Assembly (NCBI GenBank): GCA_041603235.1
Contig: JBFIES010000001.1
Coordinates: forward strand, 620,001 to 684,000
DNA length: 64,000 nucleotides
Source: Panacagrimonas sp041603235
GTDB lineage: Bacteria > Pseudomonadota > Gammaproteobacteria > Nevskiales > Nevskiaceae
Reading direction: 5' to 3'
Shown here: piece by piece, positions 33,229-42,029 of the stretch
How the letters are laid out: each line of letters opens with the position of its first letter
Numbering within the stretch: the stretch's first letter is position 1
Program-made: the position numbers and the translations under genes
Notes under the pieces: model-generated
What the model saw: the letters and a program-made list of their open reading frames with translations, nothing else
Told to the model about the DNA's origin: nothing
Databases searched by the model: none

Positions 33229-34931
33229 GATTCTTTCTCGTCTGGGTTCTTGATGGGCAAACCGAATGTAAATGACGCGCCTCCATGAACATTTCGCTGA
33301 ACAGTGAGTCTCCCACCGTGTGATTCAACAATCGACCGGCAGACTGCGAGACCCAGGCCGATGCCATTGGATTTGCTGGAGTAGAACGGATTGAATATCT
33401 GGGTCAGCTTGGTCTTGCTGACACCGGGACCGCGATCCGAAACAGTCACTTCAATGGCGCCACCTCTGCTAGTGGTCGCAATATCGATGATGCGCTGGTA
33501 AGGCTCAACTTCGGACATGGCTTCGAGTGCATTCTTGAGCAGGTTCATCAGCACCTGCTTGATCTCCAGCGGATCAACCCACACGGCGGGCAAGGTTTCA
33601 GCGAGGTCGAGATTCAGAATGCATTTGGACTGACGACGCTCGAACTCCAGAAAAGAAAGCATTTCCTGGATCAGTTCATTGATATCCACCTGCAGCGACT
33701 CGGGTTCGTGTTTGCGCACGAACTGACGCACATGCCGCACGATGCCGCCCGCCTGCTCAGCATGATAAATCGCCTGCGAAATCGCGGACTCGAACAAGGT
33801 TGGATCGAACTCGCCATCGCCGAGACGCAACTGGCATCCGTGGAGATAGTTCAGGGTTGCGGCAAGCGGCTGGCCCAACTCATGTGCCAAGGCTGCTGCC
33901 ATCTCACCCATGGTGTTGAGTCGTGAAACACGCGCCAGATCAATCCGCTGGGTGCGCTCGCGCTCTTCCATCACTTTTCGTTCCGTGACTTCCGTGTAGG
34001 CGATCATGGCGCCATAACCCTTGACGGGGATCGGCGCCGCTGTGACCTGGAACCAGCGAATGCGCCCCGACTTGTAACGAACACCCAACTCCTGATCAGG
34101 AATGATGCGCTGCTCACGAATAGCCCTGTAACTGGGCAGTTCTTCACGCGACAGACTGCTGCCATCGGGCTGAATCAGCGAGGCATTGCCTGGCGTGAGG
34201 CTCAGTTCGCTACTTAACTGGAAGGCCGCTGGCAATGAGATCAATCGCGACAACTTTCGATTGATCTCGATGACATTGCCTTTCTCATCCGTGATGGACA
34301 CGCCAATTGGAAAGCTCTCGAACAACGCCCGATACTTCTCCTGACTGGCGCGCAGATCTTCCTCCGTCTGCCGCCGCATGTTCATCTCTTCGCGCAAAGC
34401 ATCATTGGCCCGACGCAAGTCGGCGGTACGTTCTTGAACCCGGCTCTCTAGCCGCTCATTGGCTCGCTTGAGTTCTTCAGCAGCGACCTTGTGGTCAGTG
34501 ATGTCCTGGAAAATCCAGATGCTGTCACGAGAGGGATGCTCGTTATCCAGTACTCGGCCTGAAACCTGGCACCAGAACAAGGTGCCATCCCTGCGACGCA
34601 TCTTGCGCTCATCGGTGTAGCTGTCATGCGTTGCCAGATAGCGATAACCGACTTCACCGAGACGATCATATGCCTCCCGTGACGGATACAGATCCAGAAC
34701 GTCATGCCCCTTGAGCTGGCCCGGGCCGAAACCAAACATCTCTTCGAAACGCCGATTGCAACGCACCACGATCCTCTCGCGGGTATAGCAGACCCCCACG
34801 AAGGCATTGTCGAAGATGATCTGGTGCTCAGCCAGCGCTTCGTGCAAGGCCAGACTGGTTGCTGGATCACTCTCCCGGGACGCGATCATGTTCTCATGAT
34901 CACGCACCAGCGATTCTGCATGGTTTTCCAT
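33225..34931 (-). CDS. PAS-domain sensor histidine kinase (FixL-like, soluble)
   Basis: A 568-residue kinase without membrane segments. Two PAS domains (about residues 25-150, with WIFQDITDHKVAAEELKRAN at the end of the first; about 200-320, ending AMIAYTEVTERKVMEE) are separated by a coiled coil. The dimerisation box with the phosphorylated histidine follows (MGEMAAALAHELGQPLAATL). The ATPase domain has VLMNLLKNALEAM (N box), VSDRGPGVSKTKL (G1) and GIGLGLAVCRSIVESHGG (G2). The HELGQP type is shared with FixL, DctB and TodS-like kinases. No haem-binding histidine motif can be confidently seen. The ATG has a GAGAGGG ribosome-binding site. It is co-transcribed with the overlapping regulator. 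Confidence 0.92.
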   Translation of the reverse strand: MENHAESLVRDHENMIASRESDPATSLALHEALAEHQIIFDNAFVGVCYTRERIVVRCNRRFEEMFGFGPGQLKGHDVLDLYPSREAYDRLGEVGYRYLATHDSYTDERKMRRRDGTLFWCQVSGRVLDNEHPSRDSIWIFQDITDHKVAAEELKRANERLESRVQERTADLRRANDALREEMNMRRQTEEDLRASQEKYRALFESFPIGVSITDEKGNVIEINRKLSRLISLPAAFQLSSELSLTPGNASLIQPDGSSLSREELPSYRAIREQRIIPDQELGVRYKSGRIRWFQVTAAPIPVKGYGAMIAYTEVTERKVMEERERTQRIDLARVSRLNTMGEMAAALAHELGQPLAATLNYLHGCQLRLGDGEFDPTLFESAISQAIYHAEQAGGIVRHVRQFVRKHEPESLQVDINELIQEMLSFLEFERRQSKCILNLDLAETLPAVWVDPLEIKQVLMNLLKNALEAMSEVEPYQRIIDIATTSRGGAIEVTVSDRGPGVSKTKLTQIFNPFYSSKSNGIGLGLAVCRSIVESHGGRLTVQRNVHGGASFTFGLPIKNPDEKES

Positions 34932-35114
34932 GTCATGCCCTCTCCTCCAGCTCGGGCTGTTTGTTTTCTTGAATTGTCCGCGAACAACAAAGTCTGTCCC
35001 AATCTGCCCGATAAGGAAACGCCGGGTACAGACTGGAATTTCCAATCATTGCGAACCAACTGAATGGCATTGCGCAGCCGGAGCGTTGCAGCGCCAGCTG
35101 GAGCCTTCTTCCTT

Positions 35115-35157
35115 GAAAGCACTTTGGCATCCAAATCCGCTAAATCACCGTGCTTTC
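35115..35157. repeat. Inverted repeat between pgl and the kinase gene
   Basis: Arms GAAAGCAC (35115-35122) and GTGCTTTC (35150-35157) separated by 27 nt in the 291-bp intergenic region. No T-run follows; its role is unclear. The remainder of 34932-35222 shows no gene. Confidence 0.35.
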
Positions 35158-35222
35158 AGCACAGATGATCGGGCACTAAGGTCGCCACGCCTAGCTAGGG
35201 CGCGCCCCAAGCATTCAAACAC

Positions 35223-35918
35223 TTACGCGCCCACAATGAAAACCGAGACGGGCGTGAGCCTCTGGTGAAGCAGGCTCGCAACCGGATATTCCCGATTCCC
35301 GGCACTGGCTGCGGCATAAACCTCCACCTTCTCGGCACCGGAAATGGAGAGATAGAGCTGCCGCGTATCCAGCAGCGCCCGCATTGTCAGGGTGACGCGG
35401 CTCTTGGGCTCCGTAGGTGCTGTCGCCGTACCCACCTGCACCGCCCATTGAGGATTGAGCATTGCGCTCAGAGCGGGCATGTTCGGAAAAAGGGAAGCTG
35501 TATGCCCATCCGTCCCCATGCCCAGAACAACAGCATCAAAAGGCCGTGGCATGGCACTGATGCGCTCGATAATTTCGACAACCGCATTCATCGGTTTGGA
35601 ATCTCTGGTCTTGAGACTCACCAATTTCGCCTCGATGGCTTCATCCTTCAGCAGATGCTGCCGCAGCAGACGCTCATTGCTGTCGTCCGAAGTGGGCTCC
35701 ACCCATCGCTCATCGGCCAGCGTGATCTCGACTCTGCTCCAGTCCAGCTCCTGCACCCTCAGCGCATGAAAGAAGGCAATCGGGCTGCGACCACCGGACA
35801 CCACCAGAGAGCCACGCCCGCGACGCAGGATGCCCTCGCGCAAATTTTCTGCAACCGCGTCAGCGAGTGCCTGCGCCGCTTCGTTATCAGATTCGAAATG
35901 TTTTTCGATGACATCCAT
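35223..35918 (-). CDS. pgl: 6-phosphogluconolactonase
   Basis: Hydrolyses 6-phosphogluconolactone to 6-phosphogluconate. The 231-residue DevB/Pgl-type product has the N-terminal motif GSLVVSGGRSPIAFFHALR, the acidic segment VEITLADERWVEPTSDDSNE and the diagnostic LGMGTDGHTASLFPN. Its start codon overlaps the zwf stop by 1 nt (TGATG), so the genes are coupled. An upstream in-frame start at 35936 is possible but lies inside zwf. With zwf it feeds the divergent edd-eda genes: the complete Entner-Doudoroff route from glucose-6-phosphate. Confidence 0.95.
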   Translation of the reverse strand: MDVIEKHFESDNEAAQALADAVAENLREGILRRGRGSLVVSGGRSPIAFFHALRVQELDWSRVEITLADERWVEPTSDDSNERLLRQHLLKDEAIEAKLVSLKTRDSKPMNAVVEIIERISAMPRPFDAVVLGMGTDGHTASLFPNMPALSAMLNPQWAVQVGTATAPTEPKSRVTLTMRALLDTRQLYLSISGAEKVEVYAAASAGNREYPVASLLHQRLTPVSVFIVGA

Positions 35919-37378
35919 CAGTTCTCTTCCCGCCAATTCATTCCGTCACGCGCCAGCAGCGCACTGGCCGCTGTAGGCCCCCAGGTTCCAGCCGCATAGG
36001 TTTTGGGCGCCGTGTCCTGCACTTCCCACGCCGAGTGGATCGGATCAATCCAGCGCCAGGCCGCGTCGAGCTCATCTCGGCGCATGAACAGCGTTAGATT
36101 GCCAGCAATCACGTCCGTCAGTAGTCGTTCGTAGGCATCCCACTGTCGGGTCTTGAAGGCCTCATCAAAATCCAGGTCCAGCGCAACCGGCCGCACCTTC
36201 ATCTCATCACCAGGAATCTTCGCCATCACGAACAATTTTACGCTTTCGTCCGGTTGCAACTGAATGATCAGGCGGTTCCCTCCACCACTCGCCGGTGGCG
36301 GCAACAGCGGGTGCGGCACCTCTCGAAAATTCACCACGATCTCAGACAGACGCTCCTGCATTCTTTTGCCGGTACGCAGATAGAACGGCACACCTGACCA
36401 GCGCCAATTATCCAGCCGCGCCTTGATGGCGACGAATGTTTCGTTGCGGGAGTTCTCCGCAATTCCTTCTTCTTCCAGATAACCAGGTGCCACCTTTCCT
36501 TCAATGGCGCCGCTCCGGTACTGGCCACGCACAATGTCGGTGCGCACGCTTTCCGGGGTGAAAGGCCGCAGCACTTTCAGGACCTTGAGCTTCTCATCAC
36601 GGATGGCGTCCGGATCAATGCTGGTCGGCGGCTCCATGGCCAGAATACACAGCAGCTGCAGCAGATGACTCTGCACCATGTCGCGCAGCGCACCACTATG
36701 CTCGTAATAGTCACCACGACCCTCGACGCCCACTTGTTCGGCCAGAGTGATCTGAACCTGCTCCACATTGCTGCGGTTCCACAGCGGCTCGAAAATGGAG
36801 TTACCGAATCTCAGCGCCATCAGATTCTGCACGGTCTCCTTGCCCAGATAATGGTCAATTCGAAAGATCGCGTGCTCCTCAAATATGCGGCCCACCGCTT
36901 CGTTGATCGAATCCGAGGAGCTCAGGTCGTGCCCGAGCGGCTTCTCCAGCACCACGCGCGACAGGCCGGTCACCGCCGATACGCGGCTCAGACCTTCGCA
37001 AATTGGCGCATACAGGCTGGAGGCCGTTGATAGATAGAACACCCGGACGCGATCTTGCGAGTGACGCAGGCGCTCTGCCAGTTCGTCAAAACCCTCACCG
37101 GAAAGCGCGTCTATCGTCAGGTATTCAATGTGATGCGTGAAGCGTTGCCAAGTGTTCTCGTCAAAATCTTCACATGGAATGAACCGGCGACAGTTTTCGC
37201 TGACCAAATCCACATAGCCATCGCGCGTCAAATCGGTGCGCGCACAACCAATGATGCGCCAGCCAGCCGGATCCGGTGTATCGCGGAACCGGTAGTACAG
37301 CGCGGGCAGGAGCTTGCGAATCGCCAGATCGCCGGTCCCGCCAAAGAAAATTATGTCAAAGGCACGAGAAATGCTCAT
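35918..37378 (-). CDS. zwf: Glucose-6-phosphate 1-dehydrogenase
   Basis: Oxidises glucose-6-phosphate to the lactone, producing NAD(P)H. The 486-residue product begins with the nucleotide motif DIIFFGGTGDLAIRKLLPAL. It contains LEKPLGHDLSSSDSINEAV and the active-site signature FRIDHYLGKETVQNLMALRF. Length is normal. The start at 37378 gives the conserved N-terminus; the frame is open upstream to 37675 but that overlaps edd. It is divergent from edd across 101 bp; no clear HexR-type palindrome was found there. Confidence 0.96.
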   Translation of the reverse strand: MSISRAFDIIFFGGTGDLAIRKLLPALYYRFRDTPDPAGWRIIGCARTDLTRDGYVDLVSENCRRFIPCEDFDENTWQRFTHHIEYLTIDALSGEGFDELAERLRHSQDRVRVFYLSTASSLYAPICEGLSRVSAVTGLSRVVLEKPLGHDLSSSDSINEAVGRIFEEHAIFRIDHYLGKETVQNLMALRFGNSIFEPLWNRSNVEQVQITLAEQVGVEGRGDYYEHSGALRDMVQSHLLQLLCILAMEPPTSIDPDAIRDEKLKVLKVLRPFTPESVRTDIVRGQYRSGAIEGKVAPGYLEEEGIAENSRNETFVAIKARLDNWRWSGVPFYLRTGKRMQERLSEIVVNFREVPHPLLPPPASGGGNRLIIQLQPDESVKLFVMAKIPGDEMKVRPVALDLDFDEAFKTRQWDAYERLLTDVIAGNLTLFMRRDELDAAWRWIDPIHSAWEVQDTAPKTYAAGTWGPTAASALLARDGMNWREEN

Positions 37379-37479
37379 AAACCTGACCAAGACTCCAGAA
37401 TGTTTGCGTTGCCATAGCTTGACGCAGAAACTGCCGCAATGTTGAGCGCAGGCAAGTCCGACTCTATGCAGGAGAAAGC

Positions 37480-39303
37480 ATGAAGCTTCATCCCAGACTG
37501 AACGAGGTGACCGAGCGCATACGTCAACGTAGCACTGGTTCGCGCGATGCCTATCTTGCCCGGATGCGTGCGCAGGGAAAACGCGGCAATGCACGCGGCC
37601 GCATGAGTTGCGCCAACATCGCGCATGCTTTTGCAGCAGCCGAATCTGGCGACAAGACCGAAATGCGCCGCGCACGCTGGCCCAATATCGCCATCGTGTC
37701 GGCCTATAACGACATGCTGTCTGCCCATCAGCCGCTGGAGCGTTTTCCGGCGCTGATCAAACAGGCTGCCCGTAAGGCTGGCGCCACAGCACAGTTTGCG
37801 GGCGGCGTGCCTGCCATGTGTGACGGCGTCACACAGGGCGAGGCGGGCATGGAGCTGAGCCTGTTCTCGCGCGATGTCATTGCCATGAGCACCGCCATCG
37901 CGCTGTCGCACAATGTTTTTGACGCGGTGCTGTGTCTGGGTGTTTGCGACAAAATTGTCCCCGGCCTGTTGATTGGCGCACTGCAGTTTGGCTACCTGCC
38001 CGCCATTTTCGTGCCAGCTGGCCCCATGCCCTCAGGCTTACCCAACGCCGAGAAGGCCAGGATTCGCCAGTTGTTTGCACAAGGAAAAGTGGGGCGTGAG
38101 GAACTGCTGAAAGCGGAATCCTCGGCGTATCACGGCCCTGGTACCTGCACGTTCTACGGCACTGCCAATTCCAATCAGATGCTGATGGAGCTGATGGGCC
38201 TGCATCTGCCTGGAGCCGCCTTCATTCATCCCAATACCCCGCTACGCGATGAACTCACCCGCGCAGCGGCGCAACGTGCTGCGCTGACCACCCAGCAGGG
38301 GAAACAGTACATCCCTTTGCATGACGTGATTGATGAACGCGCCATCGTGAACGGCATGGTTGGCCTGCATGCCACCGGAGGCTCCACCAATCACACTTTG
38401 CATCTGGTTGCGATCGCACGGGCCGCGGGCATCATCATCGACTGGACCGACTTCTCGGATTTATCAGAGGTGGTGCCGCTGCTGTGCCGTATCTATCCCA
38501 ATGGCAAAGCCGATGTGAATCATTTTCAGGCCGCGGGAGGCTTTGGCTTGCTGACGCGCGAGCTGCTCGATGCCGGATTTCTGCATGAGGATGTTTGTAC
38601 CGTCATGGGCAATGGACTGCGCGCGTACTGCGAAGAACCGTTTCTCGATGACAGCGGCACACTCACCTGGCGCCCTGCTCCCACCGTGAGTCTGGACACA
38701 GAAGTCCTGCGTCCAAAGACGGAACCCTTTGAGAAGGATGGTGGCCTGCGCCTGCTCAAGGGCAACCTCGGTCGAGCCGTGATCAAGACATCTGCCGTGA
38801 AGCCCGAGCATCGAGTGGTCGAAGCGCCCGCCCGGGTTTTTCACTCACAGGAAGATGTGTTGGATGCCTTCAAGCGAGGCGAACTCAATTGCAACTTTGT
38901 GGCCGTGCTGAACTTCCAGGGTCCGCGCGCGAACGGAATGCCGGAACTGCACAAGCTCACACCTGCATTGGGCAGCCTGCAGGATCAGGGATATCAGGTT
39001 GCGATGGTCACTGACGGGCGCATGTCAGGGGCGTCCGGAAAATTTCCGGCGGCCATTCATGTGACGCCGGAAAGTCTTGCGGGCGGAGCACTTTCCAGGC
39101 TGCGCGACGGCGACCTGATCAGACTGGATGCAGAAGCGGGAGAACTCAACGTGCTCCTGTCCGATGCAGACTGGTCAGCACGCGAGCCGGTGAGCATTGA
39201 TCTTTCGCACAGCCATGAACTGATCGGGCGAGAACTGTTTTCCGGAATGCGCAGCCTGTGTTCCTCCGCCGAAGAAGGCGCCATGAGTTTCGGATGGAAC
39301 TGA
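37480..39303 (+). CDS. edd: Phosphogluconate dehydratase
   Basis: Fe-S enzyme of the IlvD/Edd family converting 6-phosphogluconate to 2-keto-3-deoxy-6-phosphogluconate. The 607-residue product has NIAIVSAYNDMLSAHQPLER, PAMCDGVTQGEAGMELSLFS, GVCDKIVPGLLIGALQFGYL and the C-terminal VAMVTDGRMSGASGKFPAAI, all family-typical; the cluster cysteines are retained in the first half (for example in CDGVTQGE, VCDKIVPG and PGTCTFYGTANSNQ). A GGAG ribosome-binding site precedes the ATG. It is followed after 3 nt by eda. Confidence 0.97.
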   Translation: MKLHPRLNEVTERIRQRSTGSRDAYLARMRAQGKRGNARGRMSCANIAHAFAAAESGDKTEMRRARWPNIAIVSAYNDMLSAHQPLERFPALIKQAARKAGATAQFAGGVPAMCDGVTQGEAGMELSLFSRDVIAMSTAIALSHNVFDAVLCLGVCDKIVPGLLIGALQFGYLPAIFVPAGPMPSGLPNAEKARIRQLFAQGKVGREELLKAESSAYHGPGTCTFYGTANSNQMLMELMGLHLPGAAFIHPNTPLRDELTRAAAQRAALTTQQGKQYIPLHDVIDERAIVNGMVGLHATGGSTNHTLHLVAIARAAGIIIDWTDFSDLSEVVPLLCRIYPNGKADVNHFQAAGGFGLLTRELLDAGFLHEDVCTVMGNGLRAYCEEPFLDDSGTLTWRPAPTVSLDTEVLRPKTEPFEKDGGLRLLKGNLGRAVIKTSAVKPEHRVVEAPARVFHSQEDVLDAFKRGELNCNFVAVLNFQGPRANGMPELHKLTPALGSLQDQGYQVAMVTDGRMSGASGKFPAAIHVTPESLAGGALSRLRDGDLIRLDAEAGELNVLLSDADWSAREPVSIDLSHSHELIGRELFSGMRSLCSSAEEGAMSFGWN

Positions 39304-39306
39304 CGC

Positions 39307-39936
39307 ATGATGAATATTGATGCAGTGATGAACAACGGACCGGTCATTCCGGTGATTGTGGTGGATGACGCTGAGCAGGCCGTTTTACTGGCACGCGCGC
39401 TGGTCACAGGCGGCATTCACGTACTCGAAATCACCTTGCGAACCGCCGCAGGCCTTGATGCTATCCGCAGCGTACGACAGCAGGTTCCCGAAGCCATTGT
39501 CGGTGTCGGCACGATCACGCGCGTCGAGGATCTGGATCAGGCAATGGAGGCTGGCGCCCAGTTCGGGGTGAGCCCGGGTTCCACGCCAGAACTTCTGGCC
39601 GCAGTGAAGAAGAGCCAGCTTCCGTTCCTGCCCGGCGCCATGACGCCCTCCGAGGTACTGAAAGTTCGAGAAGCAGGCTTCACCCGCATGAAACTGTTTC
39701 CCGCAGAGCAGGCCGGTGGCGTGCCCATGCTCAAGGCAATGGGCAGCGTGTTTCCCGACGTTCGCTTCTGCCCCACGGGTGGCATCAAAGCCAACAGCGC
39801 AGGCGACTATCTTTCACTTAGCAATGTGAGCTGCGTCGGCGGATCATGGCTGGCACCGCTGGATCTGATGCGCGCAGGAAACTGGCAACTCATTACCACC
39901 CTGGCCCAACAAGCGCGGGGCCTCCAGTCTTGCTGA
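39307..39936 (+). CDS. eda: KDPG aldolase (2-dehydro-3-deoxyphosphogluconate aldolase)
   Basis: Splits KDPG into pyruvate and glyceraldehyde-3-phosphate. The 209-residue product has the catalytic glutamate in HVLEITLRTAAGLDAI, GVSPGSTPELLAAVKKSQLP and the Schiff-base lysine in RMKLFPAEQAGGVPML, with the C-terminal CPTGGIKANSAGDYLSL. It lies in an operon with edd. It ends about 40 nt from the convergent operon A. Confidence 0.97.
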   Translation: MMNIDAVMNNGPVIPVIVVDDAEQAVLLARALVTGGIHVLEITLRTAAGLDAIRSVRQQVPEAIVGVGTITRVEDLDQAMEAGAQFGVSPGSTPELLAAVKKSQLPFLPGAMTPSEVLKVREAGFTRMKLFPAEQAGGVPMLKAMGSVFPDVRFCPTGGIKANSAGDYLSLSNVSCVGGSWLAPLDLMRAGNWQLITTLAQQARGLQSC

Positions 39937-39976
39937 AAGACTACGCGCAACGCTTACCGGGAAAACTGCGCAGCAT

Positions 39977-41146
39977 CTAAGCCTGCGCTACCGGGTATTC
40001 GGCATCTCCGTCCAAGAGTCGGATATTCCGATACTGACACTTGCCTTCGCCTCGCTGGAAGATGGTGTTGGCAATCAGCCACACCGCGACAATTCGCCTG
40101 GGCATGCCACCACCGATCGCTTTCTCATAATCCTGCGAAAGGTTTCGCGACTCTTCGAGCCACTGCCCCAGTTCTCGCGGATCGTTACGTATGACCCAGT
40201 GCGTCTCGCGATGCTTCCACCACGCCAAAGGGCACTGGAAAATCGTATCTATCGGAAGGCCGGCGCTCCACATCCAAGTCAGATCCAAACCATTGTCGAA
40301 TTCGACTGCCAGCGACAGGTAGTCGTGGGTGGGTTCTGTGTGCTCTGCCAGCCTGGAAGGCAGTTGCTCGACCATCCAGGACCAGTTCACGGTTGTTTCC
40401 GGCGTCAGCGGCACATCCATCGGAAACTGCAGGATGCCCACGTCAGAGCGTGTGTGACAGCAGACCTCGCGCTTGTCATGAGCACCTGGCGAGAAGATCT
40501 CGCCTTGCCCGAGTCGCCAGAGATAGTGCCATCCTTGTGGCGGATGCCGGGGTTGCTGCAAACGGGACAGCGCCTCGCTGAACAAGTCCGGATGGGCCTG
40601 GGCTGCCGCTTGCAGTGCAGGCACCGGGTCACCGCGCCATTGAATGATGATGACCGCAAATTCGCCACTGAGGCCCCTGCGCTTTTCCTGAGGATCGAAA
40701 GTCCCGTCACGGTCCAGGAACTCGCCCGGAGGCTTGGCAACCAGATCCAGACGCCCGCCAGATTCAACGAGGAATGTGCTCGCATGGCCGACCATCTTGC
40801 TGGCTGCACCGCTACCGATCCGATACCAAAGGCCCACCTGCGGACCGAACGCAACATCGAGTGGGCGCGACGCGAATACCTTTCCATTCGCGATCAGGGT
40901 CATTGCCGTACCTTCGCTCAGGTTCAGTTCCGCGTCGAGCCAGTCCGCCTGCTTTGCACTGACCACGATCTTGTCGAAACGCAGGACATGTTCGGACAGC
41001 GACGACAAGGCGGCCACGACGCTGGATAGATCGGGCCCGAATTGGCCAGACGCCTGCCGCGACACCTTCGCACGATGTGCGAGGCGTGAGGCAATGAAGC
41101 GCAGAGAGGTGGGAAGCGCCGATGGTGCGTTTCTAACAGGCTTCAT
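39977..41146 (-). CDS. DUF3047-like protein, last gene of operon A
   Basis: A 389-residue protein of unknown function. The C-terminal region resembles DUF3047: Trp-rich stretches (VNWSWMVEQLPSRLAEHTEP), SLAVEFDNGLDLTWMWSAGL, CPLAWWKHRETHWVIRNDPR, then RNLSQDYEKAIGGGMPRRIV and AVWLIANTIFQRGEGKCQYR. The N-terminal half has no recognised domain. No signal peptide or membrane segment is obvious. It lies 13 nt downstream of the PaaX-type regulator and ends the five-gene operon. The DUF assignment is by pattern recall and uncertain. Confidence 0.6.
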   Translation of the reverse strand: MKPVRNAPSALPTSLRFIASRLAHRAKVSRQASGQFGPDLSSVVAALSSLSEHVLRFDKIVVSAKQADWLDAELNLSEGTAMTLIANGKVFASRPLDVAFGPQVGLWYRIGSGAASKMVGHASTFLVESGGRLDLVAKPPGEFLDRDGTFDPQEKRRGLSGEFAVIIIQWRGDPVPALQAAAQAHPDLFSEALSRLQQPRHPPQGWHYLWRLGQGEIFSPGAHDKREVCCHTRSDVGILQFPMDVPLTPETTVNWSWMVEQLPSRLAEHTEPTHDYLSLAVEFDNGLDLTWMWSAGLPIDTIFQCPLAWWKHRETHWVIRNDPRELGQWLEESRNLSQDYEKAIGGGMPRRIVAVWLIANTIFQRGEGKCQYRNIRLLDGDAEYPVAQA

Positions 41147-41159
41147 GATGATTGCTCGA

Positions 41160-42029
41160 TCAGCGGGTCAGGCTTCGACTGAGCTTAGTCGATCTGAGTT
41201 TATTTCGATGATGAGTATCGGCAAAGGGCGCAGGCATACCTGTACTCTCTCGATAAAGCCTCTGCCAGAGTGACTTTCCATATCGGTCGAACTCGCGTGC
41301 AGCAGCGAAGAACTGCTTGCGCGCATGCCCATCAATCAAGTCTTCCGGCAGCAAGGGATCGTAAACCAGGAGCCTGATGGCTTCACCGCCAAACAAGAAA
41401 GCATCTCGAGCGCGTAGCTGCAGGGGCTTGTCTGCCTGCTCCTGCGGCCAGGCCTGCAGCTCTTCGCTCATCTTTCGATAGACAGCGCTGAGCACGCGGC
41501 AATCCCAGAGCCGGCGAATACGCGCCTCGCTGAGCGCATCAAAATGGCCGGCAACAAAAACCGGAGCGTCCCTGTCCAGACCCAGTTTTCGCAGCCTCGC
41601 CTCAACGGCCGCTGCATCTTTTTCAATATTGTCGGGTCGCACAAACAACCCGGCCTTGAGTTCCCTGAATCCGAGCATGTCCAGTGCGCGGGCACGTCTG
41701 CGCGTGACGGCTCGATCACTACGGCCAAGTCCAGCACAGTGCACGCCCAGATATTCGCCCTTCCAGGGTCGCAGCCGATCTTCCTTGGTGCGCCACGCGG
41801 CCACATCGTCTGCCAGAGTATGGGCCTGATCACTGAGCGAATAGCTGCCGCGTTCCTCGACCCTGATCATGCCCTCGGACGACAATCTGGCAAGCGCGAC
41901 CCTGGCGCTGTTTTCGCTGATGCCAAAAATATTGCATCCCATCACGGCCTGCTGTGCGGACAGGCTGTTTTCCTTGGATGCGAGCATCAAATCCAGAATC
42001 AGCTTGCGGGCTTTGGGCTTGTGCTTCAT
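41160..42029 (-). CDS. PaaX-family transcriptional regulator
   Basis: A 289-residue regulator of the PaaX type, which represses aryl- or acyl-CoA catabolic operons and releases DNA on binding CoA thioesters. The N-terminal winged helix is KARKLILDLMLASKENSLSA, then FGISENSARVALARLSSEGM; the middle RPWKGEYLGVHCAGLGRSDR and RRRARALDMLGFRELKAGLF match the family. Its start overlaps the Rieske gene stop by 4 nt, so it is part of operon A, an unusual place for a repressor. It may regulate its own operon through the repeat at 45503-45551; that link is inference. Confidence 0.85.
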   Translation of the reverse strand: MKHKPKARKLILDLMLASKENSLSAQQAVMGCNIFGISENSARVALARLSSEGMIRVEERGSYSLSDQAHTLADDVAAWRTKEDRLRPWKGEYLGVHCAGLGRSDRAVTRRRARALDMLGFRELKAGLFVRPDNIEKDAAAVEARLRKLGLDRDAPVFVAGHFDALSEARIRRLWDCRVLSAVYRKMSEELQAWPQEQADKPLQLRARDAFLFGGEAIRLLVYDPLLPEDLIDGHARKQFFAAAREFDRYGKSLWQRLYRESTGMPAPFADTHHRNKLRSTKLSRSLTR

